Assembly (NCBI GenBank): GCA_947461185.1
Contig: CANHJY010000028.1
Span: 1 to 12,801, forward strand
Direction: 5' to 3'
Length of the DNA: 12,801 nt
Source of the DNA: Flavobacteriales bacterium
GTDB lineage: Bacteria; Bacteroidota; Bacteroidia; Flavobacteriales_D; Crocinitomicaceae
The translations under genes were made by a program, and so were the position numbers. Below the pieces are notes generated by a model. It did no database searches, had not been told where the DNA came from, and saw nothing but the letters and a program-made list of their open reading frames with translations. This document shows, one piece after another, positions 1 to 7,933 of this stretch (position 1 is the stretch's first letter; each line of letters begins with the position of its first letter).

Positions 1-444
1 CTCGATCACCTCTTTGATCCAAATGTGATTATTTGTGAAGACATGGACACCAGTTTGCGCATGGCGGCCGCTGGAGTTCCGATTTTCCAAGTGGATCAAC
101 GTACCACGGTTTATGTGGCCGCTTCCGACAGTTTTACGCATGGAGACCCGAAAAAATGGGAAAAAGAACTGTTTTACCTGAAACGAATCTTTGCAAAACC
201 TGTTTTTAGAAAACTCCTCCCCGTCAAGGAAAAACGAAGGTTGTTGAGCATGTGTTATTTTCATTTAGGACAGCAAGCATTTCTTCAATCCAACAAAAAG
301 AAAACATGGAACTATCTGTTGAGATCCTTTCTTTTTTTTCCGAAGGGATACAATGGCCAAACAAATAAAATAATGTTCGTAAGTTTGTTGTACTCGGTTC
401 CTTTGATTGGAAAAAGTATAAAACATATTAAACATGGATTTTAA
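1..444 (+). CDS. Family 2 glycosyltransferase, C-terminal fragment (5' end outside window)
   Basis: The reading frame is open from the first base, so this is the last 147 codons of a longer gene. Near the start of the visible part is ICEDMDTSLRMAAAG, which matches the late acidic EDxDxxLR motif of GT-A fold family 2 glycosyltransferases, where the acidic residue helps place the acceptor or act as base. The remaining roughly 110 residues are basic and moderately hydrophobic, with a possible membrane-associating stretch near the C-terminus (FVSLLYSVPLIG). The likely role is transfer of a sugar from a nucleotide donor to a growing lipid-linked glycan at the inner face of the cytoplasmic membrane; donor and acceptor cannot be told. 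Its stop overlaps the next gene by 11 bases, so the two are probably co-translated. Rows near the left edge are GC-richer (about 55% by hand count at 61-120) than most of the window. Confidence 0.8.
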   Translation, partial: LDHLFDPNVIICEDMDTSLRMAAAGVPIFQVDQRTTVYVAASDSFTHGDPKKWEKELFYLKRIFAKPVFRKLLPVKEKRRLLSMCYFHLGQQAFLQSNKKKTWNYLLRSFLFFPKGYNGQTNKIMFVSLLYSVPLIGKSIKHIKHGF

Positions 445-1054
445 AAATGTACTGGTTTTAGCACCTCACACCGATGATGGTGAACTCGGAGCCGGTGGAA
501 CTATTTCCAGATTACTTCGTTCAGGGGCAAAAGTTTCATACGCTGCGTTTTCAACTGCAGAAGAGTCTGTTCCTGAAGGACTTCCCAAAGACATTCTTAA
601 AACAGAAGTTAAGAATGCAACACAAAGATTAGGAATTGACGATCTAATAGTTTTCAGTTACCCTGTTAGAAAATTGAATTTTTACCGTCAGGAAATACTT
701 GAAAGCCTGATAGATTTGCGGAAAAACAACTACGATCTGATTTTAGTGCCTAGCACCACTGATGTTCATCAAGATCATGCCACCATTACCACGGAAGCTA
801 TACGTGCCTTTAAAACGACTAGCATTCTAGGTTATGAGCTTATTTGGAATAATCTGTCTTTTAATACGACATGTTTCATTCATCTAGAAAAGGGTGATTT
901 GGAAAATAAGATTCAAGCGCTGTCTGAATATAAATCTCAAAATCACAGAGTTTATATGTCAAATGATTTTATTTATTCTCTTGCAAAGGTACGTGGTGTT
1001 CAGGTTGGAAAAGAATTCGCAGAAGTTTTTGAAGTGATTCGATGGATGCTCTAA
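434..1054 (+). CDS. PIG-L/LmbE family zinc-dependent deacetylase
   Basis: A 206-residue protein, the usual length of a single-domain PIG-L (LmbE-like) deacetylase. The N-terminal strand leads into APHTDDGELGAGG, a form of the family's PHxDDxE...GG motif, giving likely zinc ligands His12 and Asp15. The third ligand is probably His115 in DVHQDH (residues 110-115). A late SEYKSQ segment and the C-terminal AEVFEVIRW are also typical. Known members remove N-acetyl or other N-acyl groups from sugars such as GlcNAc-inositol (MshB) or GlcNAc-malate (BshB). There is no signal peptide, so it should act in the cytoplasm on a nucleotide- or lipid-linked sugar. It overlaps the upstream glycosyltransferase by 11 bases and the downstream ATP-grasp gene by 13. 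Together with that ligase it suggests removal of one acyl group and its replacement by another. Family assignment is firm; substrate is unknown. Confidence 0.88.
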   Translation: MDFKNVLVLAPHTDDGELGAGGTISRLLRSGAKVSYAAFSTAEESVPEGLPKDILKTEVKNATQRLGIDDLIVFSYPVRKLNFYRQEILESLIDLRKNNYDLILVPSTTDVHQDHATITTEAIRAFKTTSILGYELIWNNLSFNTTCFIHLEKGDLENKIQALSEYKSQNHRVYMSNDFIYSLAKVRGVQVGKEFAEVFEVIRWML

Positions 1055-2082
1055 AAAAAATAAATGTCCTAATGACAGGTGCAGGAGCACCTGGGGGACC
1101 AGGAATAATAAAATGCTTGCAAAAAGATTCAAGGATTAAATTGATATGTTGCGACATAGATGAATATGCTTCCGGAAGATTTTTAAATGATTCTTTTGAG
1201 CACATTCTTCCTGCTGACCATCCTGAATTCATCGATTCGATTTTAGAATTATGTCATCGTTATCAAATTGATGTTGTTTTCCCTTTAGTCACCCGGGAAT
1301 TATTTCTCTTCGCTAAGCACAAAAATCGCTTTGAATCTGCTCAAATTAAAGTCATTGTATCAAACGAAGAAGAATTGTTTATAGCCAATGATAAAGGAAA
1401 GATTCATGAGCATTTGAAATCGAACGATTTGATTCATGCCGATTTTAAAATCACCCATGAATATAATTCTCTAGTCAGGTATGTTGAGGACTTTCTTTCC
1501 TGTTATCAAAAAGTTTGTATCAAACCAACTATTTCTAATGGCAGCAGAGGAGTAAGACTGATTGATGATACTGTCGATCAATTTGACATTCTTTTTAATC
1601 ACAAACCCAATTCATTATTCACCTCAAAAAATGATTTGTTAAGTACGCTGAAAGGAAAAGATTTTCCAGAACTTATTCTTAGTGAAGTGCTAGAAGGTGA
1701 GGAGTTTACCGTGGATACACTTATCCAAAATGGAAAAGTTCTTTTAGTCGCGCCAAGAATTAGGAGTAAAATGAATGCAGGTATTTCAGTCGCAGGAGAA
1801 TTCATTGAAGAAAAGGCCATCATCGAGCAAGTGCATCACATATCTGAAAGCCTTTCCTTGAATGGGCCTATTGGGTTTCAATTTAAGCGAAACATGAACA
1901 CTGATACATTTAATTTATTGGAAATAAATCCTCGTATTCAAGGTACAAGTGTTGCCTTGATTGGAGCTGGAGTAAACTTGCCTACTATGGCTGTTTATTC
2001 TGCTTTGGGTCTTGATATTCAGATTCCTTCAATAAAATGGGGGACTCGTTTTATTCGATTCTATTCTGAAGTCTATTATTGA
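1042..2082 (+). CDS. ATP-grasp domain protein (CarB-like carboxylate-amine ligase)
   Basis: A 346-residue protein with the layout of a single-chain ATP-grasp enzyme. It has an N-terminal preATP-grasp domain starting with NVLMTGAGAPGG, then a central ATP-grasp domain. Lys161 with the following SNGSRG loop (residues 165-170) fits the nucleotide lysine and glycine-rich loop. SEVLEGEEFTVDT (214-226) fits the conserved EExxGxExxVD region, and LLEINPRIQG (292-301) holds the Mg-binding Glu294 and Asn296. ATP-grasp enzymes activate a carboxylate as acyl phosphate and join it to an amine or thiol. In a glycan locus, after a PIG-L deacetylase, the plausible role is coupling an amino acid or other acid to a freed sugar amine. 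The ATG at 1042 is preferred over the one at 1072 because the latter would cut the first beta strand. It overlaps the deacetylase by 13 bases and the HAD gene by ATGA. Confidence 0.85.
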   Translation: MDALKKINVLMTGAGAPGGPGIIKCLQKDSRIKLICCDIDEYASGRFLNDSFEHILPADHPEFIDSILELCHRYQIDVVFPLVTRELFLFAKHKNRFESAQIKVIVSNEEELFIANDKGKIHEHLKSNDLIHADFKITHEYNSLVRYVEDFLSCYQKVCIKPTISNGSRGVRLIDDTVDQFDILFNHKPNSLFTSKNDLLSTLKGKDFPELILSEVLEGEEFTVDTLIQNGKVLLVAPRIRSKMNAGISVAGEFIEEKAIIEQVHHISESLSLNGPIGFQFKRNMNTDTFNLLEINPRIQGTSVALIGAGVNLPTMAVYSALGLDIQIPSIKWGTRFIRFYSEVYY

Positions 2083-2687
2083 TGATAAATTTCAATAGAT
2101 ATAAAAATATCATTTTTGACCTTGATAACACTATATATGACGAAACTATATACTTGTTTCATGCTTACGAAGAAATTGCCAAACAAATTGGAAAGGATTT
2201 TAAGATTAAACCATCTAAGATTTACGATTTTCTAAAGATTACTTTTGAAAAGACAGGTAGAACTGATCTTTTTGGTCATATGATTCGAGAATTTTCTCTC
2301 ACTGAATCTTGTCTGTTTAAGAGCCTCACGATATTAAGAACTGTTAAAGTTCCTAAACAATTGGAAATTTATCCTTTGGTTCTTCAATTGATTTTTGATT
2401 GTGTTGATTCCTCAAAAAAACTATTTGTAATTACAAATGGAAATCCACACCAACAACGCAATAAAATCAAACAAATCAATTGGCATGGCATCGATACTCA
2501 TATCCAATTCGTTTTAGCCAATGAAGTTGAGCCGAAACCAAATCCACTTTCTTTTAAGCTAACTAATATTCCGGCAAAAGAATTGGACACTACCCTTTTT
2601 ATTGGAGATAGTTTAACTGATCAACAATTTGCAGAAAATATAGGTATAGACTTCATTTATATTAATCAATTGGTTCAAAATGGCTAA
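2079..2687 (+). CDS. HAD-superfamily hydrolase (pyrimidine 5'-nucleotidase/phosphatase-like)
   Basis: A 202-residue HAD-fold protein with all four catalytic motifs visible. Motif I is FDLDNT, with nucleophile Asp14 and acid/base Asp16. Motif II is VITNGN with Thr119. Motif III is the lysine in EPKPNP (Lys153). Motif IV is IGDSLTD with Asp177 and Asp181. The insert after motif I is an alpha-helical C1-type cap, as in the phosphoglycolate phosphatase and 5'-nucleotidase (YjjG/SDT1-like) groups. It should remove phosphate from a small metabolite in the cytoplasm, such as a sugar or nucleoside phosphate; the substrate cannot be read from sequence. It is joined to the ATP-grasp gene by an ATGA overlap and to the next glycosyltransferase by an 8-base overlap. 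This argues for a dedicated step in the same pathway rather than general housekeeping. Confidence 0.85.
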   Translation: MMINFNRYKNIIFDLDNTIYDETIYLFHAYEEIAKQIGKDFKIKPSKIYDFLKITFEKTGRTDLFGHMIREFSLTESCLFKSLTILRTVKVPKQLEIYPLVLQLIFDCVDSSKKLFVITNGNPHQQRNKIKQINWHGIDTHIQFVLANEVEPKPNPLSFKLTNIPAKELDTTLFIGDSLTDQQFAENIGIDFIYINQLVQNG

Positions 2688-3771
2688 AAAAACAATTATT
2701 ACCCCGTTACCTGAAAATTATGAGCCATGGATGGAGCCTTACTTTTTAAAGCGTCAAACACAAAAAATTCGCCGACCGCAAATTAAACAACTAAAAAATG
2801 TTTTTATCAATCACTATGGGCTTGTGCTTAAAAATGGAATGATAAAGCGGCGGAGTGCCTTCAATCTTTTTGGTAATGAAGACAATACATTTGGCTTTGC
2901 TTATTGGAAAGTATTATTCGAACAATATATTGTATCAAAATTTGGGAAAAGTCTTCCCAGTATCAAATTAAAAGACGATAGAATGTATTTACTAATCCAC
3001 TCAAAGTGGTTTAATTATTCATTTTGGGTAAATTCATTTTTAGCCAGGCTTTTACATGCTGAAGAGGTTTATGGATTGGAGAATGTGACATTGATCTATC
3101 CAGAAGGTTGGGACGAAATTGATTATGCTAAAGAGAGTTTACATCCGTTTAATTTAAGTACGATTCGAATACCAAAAGATCATCACATTTTTGTGAAAAA
3201 CCTAATTATGCCAGAAACACGAGAATGGACGGCAACATTTGACCCTGCTCAAATTCAGAAGGTTCGAGAGCGATTTGTACCTTTAGCTTTGGAGAGAACA
3301 AGACTTACCTCATTTCCAAAAAACATATACCTCACCCGGAAAAAGCGGAAAACGAGAAGTATAGAAAATGAAGATGAATTGACTCCTATTCTTTTAGAGC
3401 ATGATTTTGCGATTTTGAATTTTGAGGATTATTCATTTTGGGATCAAGTCGCACTTATGCACTCTGCAAATACCTTTGTTTCTATTCATGGTGCGGGATT
3501 TTCTAATTGTCTCTTCATGCAACCAGAAAGTGCAGTGCTAGAATTAGTTAACAAAGCCTATGCTGATTTAGAATACAAATTCCCTTTTTGGAAATTAGCC
3601 TGTGCTGCAAAATTAAAATATCATATTCAATTTGGAGATCCCAAAAATCAAAACAGGAATCTCAGAAGAGGTAGTGCGCATGATAATGATAATGTTTATT
3701 TGGCAGATGAGAATATTTCAATCCAATCCCTTTTGTTTAGAAAGAACATCGCAAACTTATCAAGATCCTAA
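2680..3771 (+). CDS. GT61-type glycosyltransferase (DUF563)
   Basis: A 363-residue protein ending the right-pointing block. The clearest signature lies at residues 268-289: SIHGAGFSNCLFM followed by a hydrophobic strand ending VLEL. This is the GAGxxNxxFM-type motif of the GT61/DUF563 family, found in bacterial capsule and LPS glycosyltransferases as well as plant xylan and animal EOGT enzymes. An upstream IYLTRKK...ENEDEL region (216-234) matches the conserved arginine and NE(x)EL segment of the same family, and LNFEDYSF precedes the motif as expected. There is no membrane span or signal peptide, so it should act at the cytoplasmic membrane face with a nucleotide-sugar donor. It overlaps the HAD gene by 8 bases. 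It converges on the membrane-protein gene with a 64-base gap. Donor and acceptor are unknown. Confidence 0.82.
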   Translation: MAKKTIITPLPENYEPWMEPYFLKRQTQKIRRPQIKQLKNVFINHYGLVLKNGMIKRRSAFNLFGNEDNTFGFAYWKVLFEQYIVSKFGKSLPSIKLKDDRMYLLIHSKWFNYSFWVNSFLARLLHAEEVYGLENVTLIYPEGWDEIDYAKESLHPFNLSTIRIPKDHHIFVKNLIMPETREWTATFDPAQIQKVRERFVPLALERTRLTSFPKNIYLTRKKRKTRSIENEDELTPILLEHDFAILNFEDYSFWDQVALMHSANTFVSIHGAGFSNCLFMQPESAVLELVNKAYADLEYKFPFWKLACAAKLKYHIQFGDPKNQNRNLRRGSAHDNDNVYLADENISIQSLLFRKNIANLSRS

Positions 3772-3835
3772 AAATATAAAAAACGGGATGTTTTTCAATA
3801 TCATGTATGCCGATGTTTGTCTACAACGTAATAAT
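3772..3835. other. Gap between convergent operons, possible weak terminator
   Basis: Two oppositely directed transcription units meet here with 64 bases between their stop codons. The only structure seen is a short inverted repeat, AAAAAC (3779-3784) and GTTTTT (3790-3795), with a five-base loop. It ends in a run of T on the plus strand and a run of T on the minus strand. With a single GC pair the stem is weak, so a terminator role is possible but not convincing. No other repeat or gene was found. Confidence 0.25.
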
Positions 3836-5803
3836 CTAAAGAATCAATTCACAAAATCTATCACCAGAATAAGGGTCATAAAATAATGGCCTAATGTTAA
3901 GAAAATGATAATTTCTAATTTGAACACCTTTTTTCAATACTACAAATCGTATTTTGTTCTCTCTCACAAATGAATTTAATAAATCGTCATATTTCAAATT
4001 ACAAGAATTTGGAAAGTATTTAAGTTGATTTGTATGACTTTCCTCCAAACGCGATAAATCCTTAATTCTAGGCTCGTTTAAATTAAAATATTCATGGATA
4101 CCATAGGTATTCATAAATAACGAAGGTGCACAATACATCCATAATAATGGTTGTGTATCTTGCTGTTCTTTATCACACATAATCCATCCAATTCTAGTAT
4201 TAGAATCTCTTCTGACTTCATTCAACACATTTTGCTTATACAGACTAGAATAGAGTGCTTCGTTAGGTTTACCATCATTCTGATTAATATATACATTAAG
4301 ATGATTGAAGTTTGTAAAAATACTAAGTGCCAGAAGTGAGATCACAATGAATTTAAAATCTTTAAAAGAATATGCTAAAAGTATGACAAAAGAAATATTT
4401 ACGAATGGTAATAATAAACTTAAAAATTGCGGAGAATTCATACCCTGAAGAAATGGCCTAGTTGCAATTCCGCCAAAAAGCAGAATTACCGAAATCAAGA
4501 CAACTGGTTTTATAACCGAAAAACTCTTTTTATCGAACCATAAAACATACCCTAAATAGATTACAAATGGGAAGTATAATAGCCCTAACCAAATAAAAGG
4601 AAAAAAAGTTCTATAGAAAATTCTTAACAACTCTCCATTGAGATTGTAATTTTTGAAAAACTCATAAATCAATGTTTGCCCTTTTAATTTTTTTTCAATT
4701 GGAATTTCAAGTTGATCGATACTAAATAAAAAGTAAAAAATGAAAATACATAATAGTAAAAAGATTGATAGAGTTAGTATTAATAAGCCTTGTTTAATCG
4801 GCATTTTTTTCTTGTATACGAGTAAAATAGGTAGTGTAAAAAGTAAACAAAAGACTCCTGGAATTAATCCAACATTAATTATCAAGCCAAACATTAAAAT
4901 CAATAATGCCTTGGTGTATTCTTTCGATAAGAAAACCAGGAAAAAAATTGAACTCAATATGTAAAATGGTAGATTTTTGACTAACAAAAAATAATTCAAA
5001 TGTGAACTATTTTCAAATACTACAAATCTCTCACTTGTGAAATTTTCAATAAATGATATTATTGGTTTATTGATAAACATATTTAAAGGCCCTACAAAAA
5101 TCAAAAGAAATCCCACAATAAAAAAAATCCATTTGTTGACTGAATTATACTTTTCCCAAATAGCTAATAACCCTGCAAATGTAATCGTCAACAAAATTGG
5201 TGTGACAACCAGTTGAATTGTATATAAATATGATTCTTGTGAAAAGAAGTTCCCTGCGAATGCCACTAACCACAATTCAAAATAATGATATGGTGCACGA
5301 ACTGAATAATCTTTGAAATATATTTCATTCAATGACCCAAATGTATTCTCATATCCTTTATTCAAATGAAATGCAACGTCTTCATAAAAATGCAAATCCG
5401 GATGGAAATGATCTCGAAGCACACCATCTTGAATTGATGTTGAATAAATTAAGAAAAAGCTAGCAAAAAAAATCAAATTCAACTTAAGATTAAGTAATTT
5501 TTTTAATTCTATTTTCGGCCACTTAATTGAGCAATTCGATATAAAAAAAAGAAAAGTTAGTGGTATCAAAAAAAACGAAAAAACTGACAATCCTTTTGTA
5601 ACATAGATGGCATATAAAATTGTCGCTAAGAATGTCCCAAGCGACAAAAACAAAAATTCTGAGTACCAAGTATTAGTAGGACTACTTTCGGCTTTTACTG
5701 AAATTGCCATGAAAATTACTCTGCCAAAAAAATAGAATAGATTAAGTAAGATAAAGCCTTGAAATAGGTGTTCCGCTTGAAACATAGTGATTAGACCGCT
5801 CAT
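3836..5803 (-). CDS. Large polytopic membrane protein, GT-C-like glycosyltransferase or polymerase candidate
   Basis: A 655-residue protein with about 12-13 predicted membrane spans by eye (roughly 14-36, 50-68, 72-90, 106-122, 192-216, 224-244, 271-293, 299-330, 338-361, 401-422, 431-447, 457-480, 484-499). A soluble C-terminal domain of about 150 residues follows. The loop between the fourth and fifth spans (about 123-190) carries clustered acidic and histidine residues (HFHPDLHFYED at 132-142). Its place resembles the first large periplasmic loop of GT-C enzymes such as ArnT, where a catalytic acid sits. The C-terminal domain has four cysteines (543, 558, 601, 651). The likely role is transfer of a polyprenyl-phosphate-linked sugar, or glycan polymerisation, on the outer face of the inner membrane. 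I do not recognise a specific family; Wzy-like polymerase is the main alternative. It starts 11 bases after the transaminase stop. A second ATG at 5785 would drop six residues. It is very AT-rich (about 27% GC at 4921-4980). Confidence 0.7.
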   Translation of the reverse strand: MSGLITMFQAEHLFQGFILLNLFYFFGRVIFMAISVKAESSPTNTWYSEFLFLSLGTFLATILYAIYVTKGLSVFSFFLIPLTFLFFISNCSIKWPKIELKKLLNLKLNLIFFASFFLIYSTSIQDGVLRDHFHPDLHFYEDVAFHLNKGYENTFGSLNEIYFKDYSVRAPYHYFELWLVAFAGNFFSQESYLYTIQLVVTPILLTITFAGLLAIWEKYNSVNKWIFFIVGFLLIFVGPLNMFINKPIISFIENFTSERFVVFENSSHLNYFLLVKNLPFYILSSIFFLVFLSKEYTKALLILMFGLIINVGLIPGVFCLLFTLPILLVYKKKMPIKQGLLILTLSIFLLLCIFIFYFLFSIDQLEIPIEKKLKGQTLIYEFFKNYNLNGELLRIFYRTFFPFIWLGLLYFPFVIYLGYVLWFDKKSFSVIKPVVLISVILLFGGIATRPFLQGMNSPQFLSLLLPFVNISFVILLAYSFKDFKFIVISLLALSIFTNFNHLNVYINQNDGKPNEALYSSLYKQNVLNEVRRDSNTRIGWIMCDKEQQDTQPLLWMYCAPSLFMNTYGIHEYFNLNEPRIKDLSRLEESHTNQLKYFPNSCNLKYDDLLNSFVRENKIRFVVLKKGVQIRNYHFLNIRPLFYDPYSGDRFCELIL

Positions 5804-5814
5804 AATAGCTTATC

Positions 5815-6939
5815 TTAACATTTTTGAAAGTATTGTAATACTTCCTTTATTTCCAACTCAAAATAAAAAGGCAACCTCACTAAACACTCCGAATATCGAT
5901 CCGAATTCGGTAATTTCCTCCCATCATGTTTGTCCATAAAAAAAGGACTTCTGTGTAAACTTTGGTAATGAAAAACAGCATTTACATTTTTAAGCTTCAA
6001 ATTTGCTATCAAGCTATCTCGTTCTAATTGAGATGAGCAAACCAGATAGAACATATGCGCATTATTTGAAGCATTATCTGGAATTTTAGGCAATTGAATC
6101 GAATTTTGTATGGCCCATTTTTTCAACTCTAGGAGGTAGCAATTCCAAATTTCTTTTCTCCGAGTTTGTATACGATCTAAATTCTCTAATTGTGCCCATA
6201 AAAAAGCGGCAATGATCTCAGAAGGCAGGAAGGAGCTTCCTATATCAACCCATCCATATTTATCAACCTCCCCTTTGAAAAAAGCTGCACGGTTCGTTCC
6301 CTTTTCCCAAATGATCTCTGCACGTGAAATAAAGCTCTTGTCATTGATGACCAACATCCCTCCTTCTCCCGAAATAATATTCTTTGTTTCATGAAAAGAA
6401 AATGCCGCCATATGACCAATTGAGCCTAAAGGGCGTTTCACCCCGTCCTTAGCAGTATAAAAACTATCAATGGCTTGTGCGGCGTCTTCAACCACATACA
6501 GATTGTATTTTTCGGCCAAGGCCATGATCTTGTCCATGTCGCAGGATACGCCTGCGTAGTGCACTGGTATAATTGCCTTTGTGTTCGGAGTAATTAGCGA
6601 TTCTATGGCATCCTCATCCATTCCGGGATGGTCTGGTCTGCTATCCACAAAAACCACCTTTGCCCCCCTCAAAATAAACGCATTCACCGTACTTACAAAC
6701 GTATAACTTGGTGCAATGACCTCATCCCCAGGTTGAATACCAATAAGAATCGCAGCCATTTCCAATGCATCTGTGCAGGAGGTAGTTAATAAACACTTTC
6801 TGAATCCATAGTGTTCCTCGAAGTAACGCTGGCAAAGCTTTGTATATTTTCCGTTGCCGGAAATGTGACCCGACTTTACGGACTCTTCAATGTATTTTGT
6901 TTCGTTACCTGTGAAATAGGGCTTATTGAATGCTATCAC
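5815..6939 (-). CDS. wecE: WecE-like dTDP-4-amino-4,6-dideoxyhexose transaminase (PLP, DegT/DnrJ/EryC1)
   Basis: Closely resembles E. coli WecE/RffA over its whole length. Shared blocks include SYTFVSTVNAFILRGAK, IIPVHYAGVSCDMD, VVEDAAQA, FSFHETKN, WEKGTNRAAFFKGEVDKY, DIGSS and NAHMFYLV. The PLP-binding lysine is Lys186 in FHETKN, with Asp152 and Gln155 in EDAAQ for the cofactor ring. WecE uses glutamate to aminate dTDP-4-keto-6-deoxy-D-glucose, giving dTDP-4-amino-4,6-dideoxy-D-galactose (Fuc4N). I place the start at GTG 6939, one base after the upstream KAS III stop. That makes the N-terminus (M)IAFNKPYF, which lines up with MIPFNAPPV of WecE, and the length 374 residues against 376. An ATG at 6987 would add 16 unmatched residues and overlap the KAS III gene by 47 bases. 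The exact sugar isomer could differ. The gene's core is GC-richer than its neighbours. No rmlA or rmlB lies in the window. Confidence 0.9.
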   Translation of the reverse strand: MIAFNKPYFTGNETKYIEESVKSGHISGNGKYTKLCQRYFEEHYGFRKCLLTTSCTDALEMAAILIGIQPGDEVIAPSYTFVSTVNAFILRGAKVVFVDSRPDHPGMDEDAIESLITPNTKAIIPVHYAGVSCDMDKIMALAEKYNLYVVEDAAQAIDSFYTAKDGVKRPLGSIGHMAAFSFHETKNIISGEGGMLVINDKSFISRAEIIWEKGTNRAAFFKGEVDKYGWVDIGSSFLPSEIIAAFLWAQLENLDRIQTRRKEIWNCYLLELKKWAIQNSIQLPKIPDNASNNAHMFYLVCSSQLERDSLIANLKLKNVNAVFHYQSLHRSPFFMDKHDGRKLPNSDRYSECLVRLPFYFELEIKEVLQYFQKC

Positions 6940-6940
6940 T

Positions 6941-7927
6941 TTATTGTATTGTAATAATAGTCGAAGCCCATGAATATCCAACTCCAAAGCCCGCTAGTAA
7001 AAGTTTATCATTTCTTTTAATGTCTTCACCTTTCATGACATCTTTTAGCGCTATTGGTATTGTCGAAGATACCGTATTCCCGCAATCTCTCAAGTTATTA
7101 TAAAAACGACTTATTGGTATATCAATCTTTTTTCTAATGTGATTAAGCATAAACTCATTAGCTTGATGTAAAATAAACATTCTTATTTCATCAGATTTCA
7201 AATCAACTTTTTGCATAAGTTCATCAATCATGATCGGAACCATTTTAGATGTGAAATTGAAAATTTCAGGTCCATTCATATGAAGATGGTTTTCATTTTT
7301 TAGTAAGATATCATTGGTTTTTTGATAACGAATCCCGCCCCGTTTAACAATCAAGTTTTCCGCACCATTTCCATCTGTACCTAAAACAAAGTCTCCAATT
7401 TTTGCAAAACCTTTTTTAGAGGAGATTATAGTTGCAGCTGCACCATCTCCAAAAATAGTTCTGTTACCTCTATCTGATTCGTGAATAAATTTTGTGTACG
7501 TCTCAGAAGTAATTAGTAGTACATTATTCGCAATCCCGGCGGTAATGAAACCCTTAGCAATTGCTAATCCGTAAACAAAACCTGAACAGCCCAAATTAAA
7601 GTCAAAAGCTCCAGCCCTGTTCGGAATACCAAGTTTATCTTGAATAATACATGCTGAAGTGGGTAAAAAATAATCTGGACTTTGAGTACACAATAAAACA
7701 AAGTCTATTTGACTAGGAGAAACATCGTATTCTGCGAATAACTTTTCCCCCACTTTAACCGCCATATCAGTTGAAAACTCATCGTCAGCAGATTCATGTC
7801 GATTAAAAACACCCGTCTTTGCTTCAATTTTTTCAGCAGACCATTCTGGAAAAAGTAAACTTAAATCCTCATTGTTTAAACTTTTTTCAGGGAAATACGT
7901 ACTAATAAAACTTATAAAAGCCTCCAT
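6941..7927 (-). CDS. Beta-ketoacyl-ACP synthase III-like enzyme (first of two; distal in operon)
   Basis: A 328-residue thiolase-fold protein with the full FabH-type catalytic triad: Cys114 in NLGCSGFVYG, His254 in ILHQANEF and Asn284 in RDCGNTVSS. The C-terminal GFGVGYSW glycine motif is also present. KAS III enzymes condense an acyl starter with malonyl-ACP to a 3-ketoacyl-ACP. The segment KIEAKTG (33-39) lines up with WIVTRTG of E. coli FabH. The CoA-stacking tryptophan is therefore Lys33 and the neighbouring arginine Lys37, so the starter need not be acetyl-CoA. The start ATG lies 6 bases after the ketoreductase stop. It is clearly diverged from the other KAS III in this operon (8686-9735), so it is not a recent duplication. 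Its place beside an SDR and an ACP gene points to a dedicated acyl-building line rather than housekeeping fatty-acid initiation. Confidence 0.88.
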   Translation of the reverse strand: MEAFISFISTYFPEKSLNNEDLSLLFPEWSAEKIEAKTGVFNRHESADDEFSTDMAVKVGEKLFAEYDVSPSQIDFVLLCTQSPDYFLPTSACIIQDKLGIPNRAGAFDFNLGCSGFVYGLAIAKGFITAGIANNVLLITSETYTKFIHESDRGNRTIFGDGAAATIISSKKGFAKIGDFVLGTDGNGAENLIVKRGGIRYQKTNDILLKNENHLHMNGPEIFNFTSKMVPIMIDELMQKVDLKSDEIRMFILHQANEFMLNHIRKKIDIPISRFYNNLRDCGNTVSSTIPIALKDVMKGEDIKRNDKLLLAGFGVGYSWASTIITIQ

Positions 7928-7933
7928 CTGCTG

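Noticed and set aside
969..1232. Minus-strand open frame of 87 codons
   Set aside because: It lies opposite the deacetylase and ATP-grasp genes, whose motifs are clear, and has no recognisable domain.
1599..1823. Minus-strand open frame of 74 codons inside the ATP-grasp gene
   Set aside because: Antisense to a conserved coding region; low-complexity translation with no motif.
3779..3795. Inverted repeat AAAAAC / GTTTTT as a bidirectional terminator
   Set aside because: The stem has six pairs with only one GC pair. It is noted in the gap entry but is too weak to call a terminator.
3632..3886. Plus-strand open frame overlapping the end of the GT61 gene and the convergent gap
   Set aside because: It is a shifted frame of the GT61 gene that runs into antisense of the membrane protein, with no conserved features.
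4151..4964. Two plus-strand open frames opposite the membrane-protein gene (4151-4339 and 4740-4964)
   Set aside because: Both are antisense to a long continuous gene in very AT-rich sequence, and their translations show no domain.
6212..6394. Plus-strand open frame of 60 codons opposite the transaminase
   Set aside because: Antisense to strongly conserved WecE sequence.
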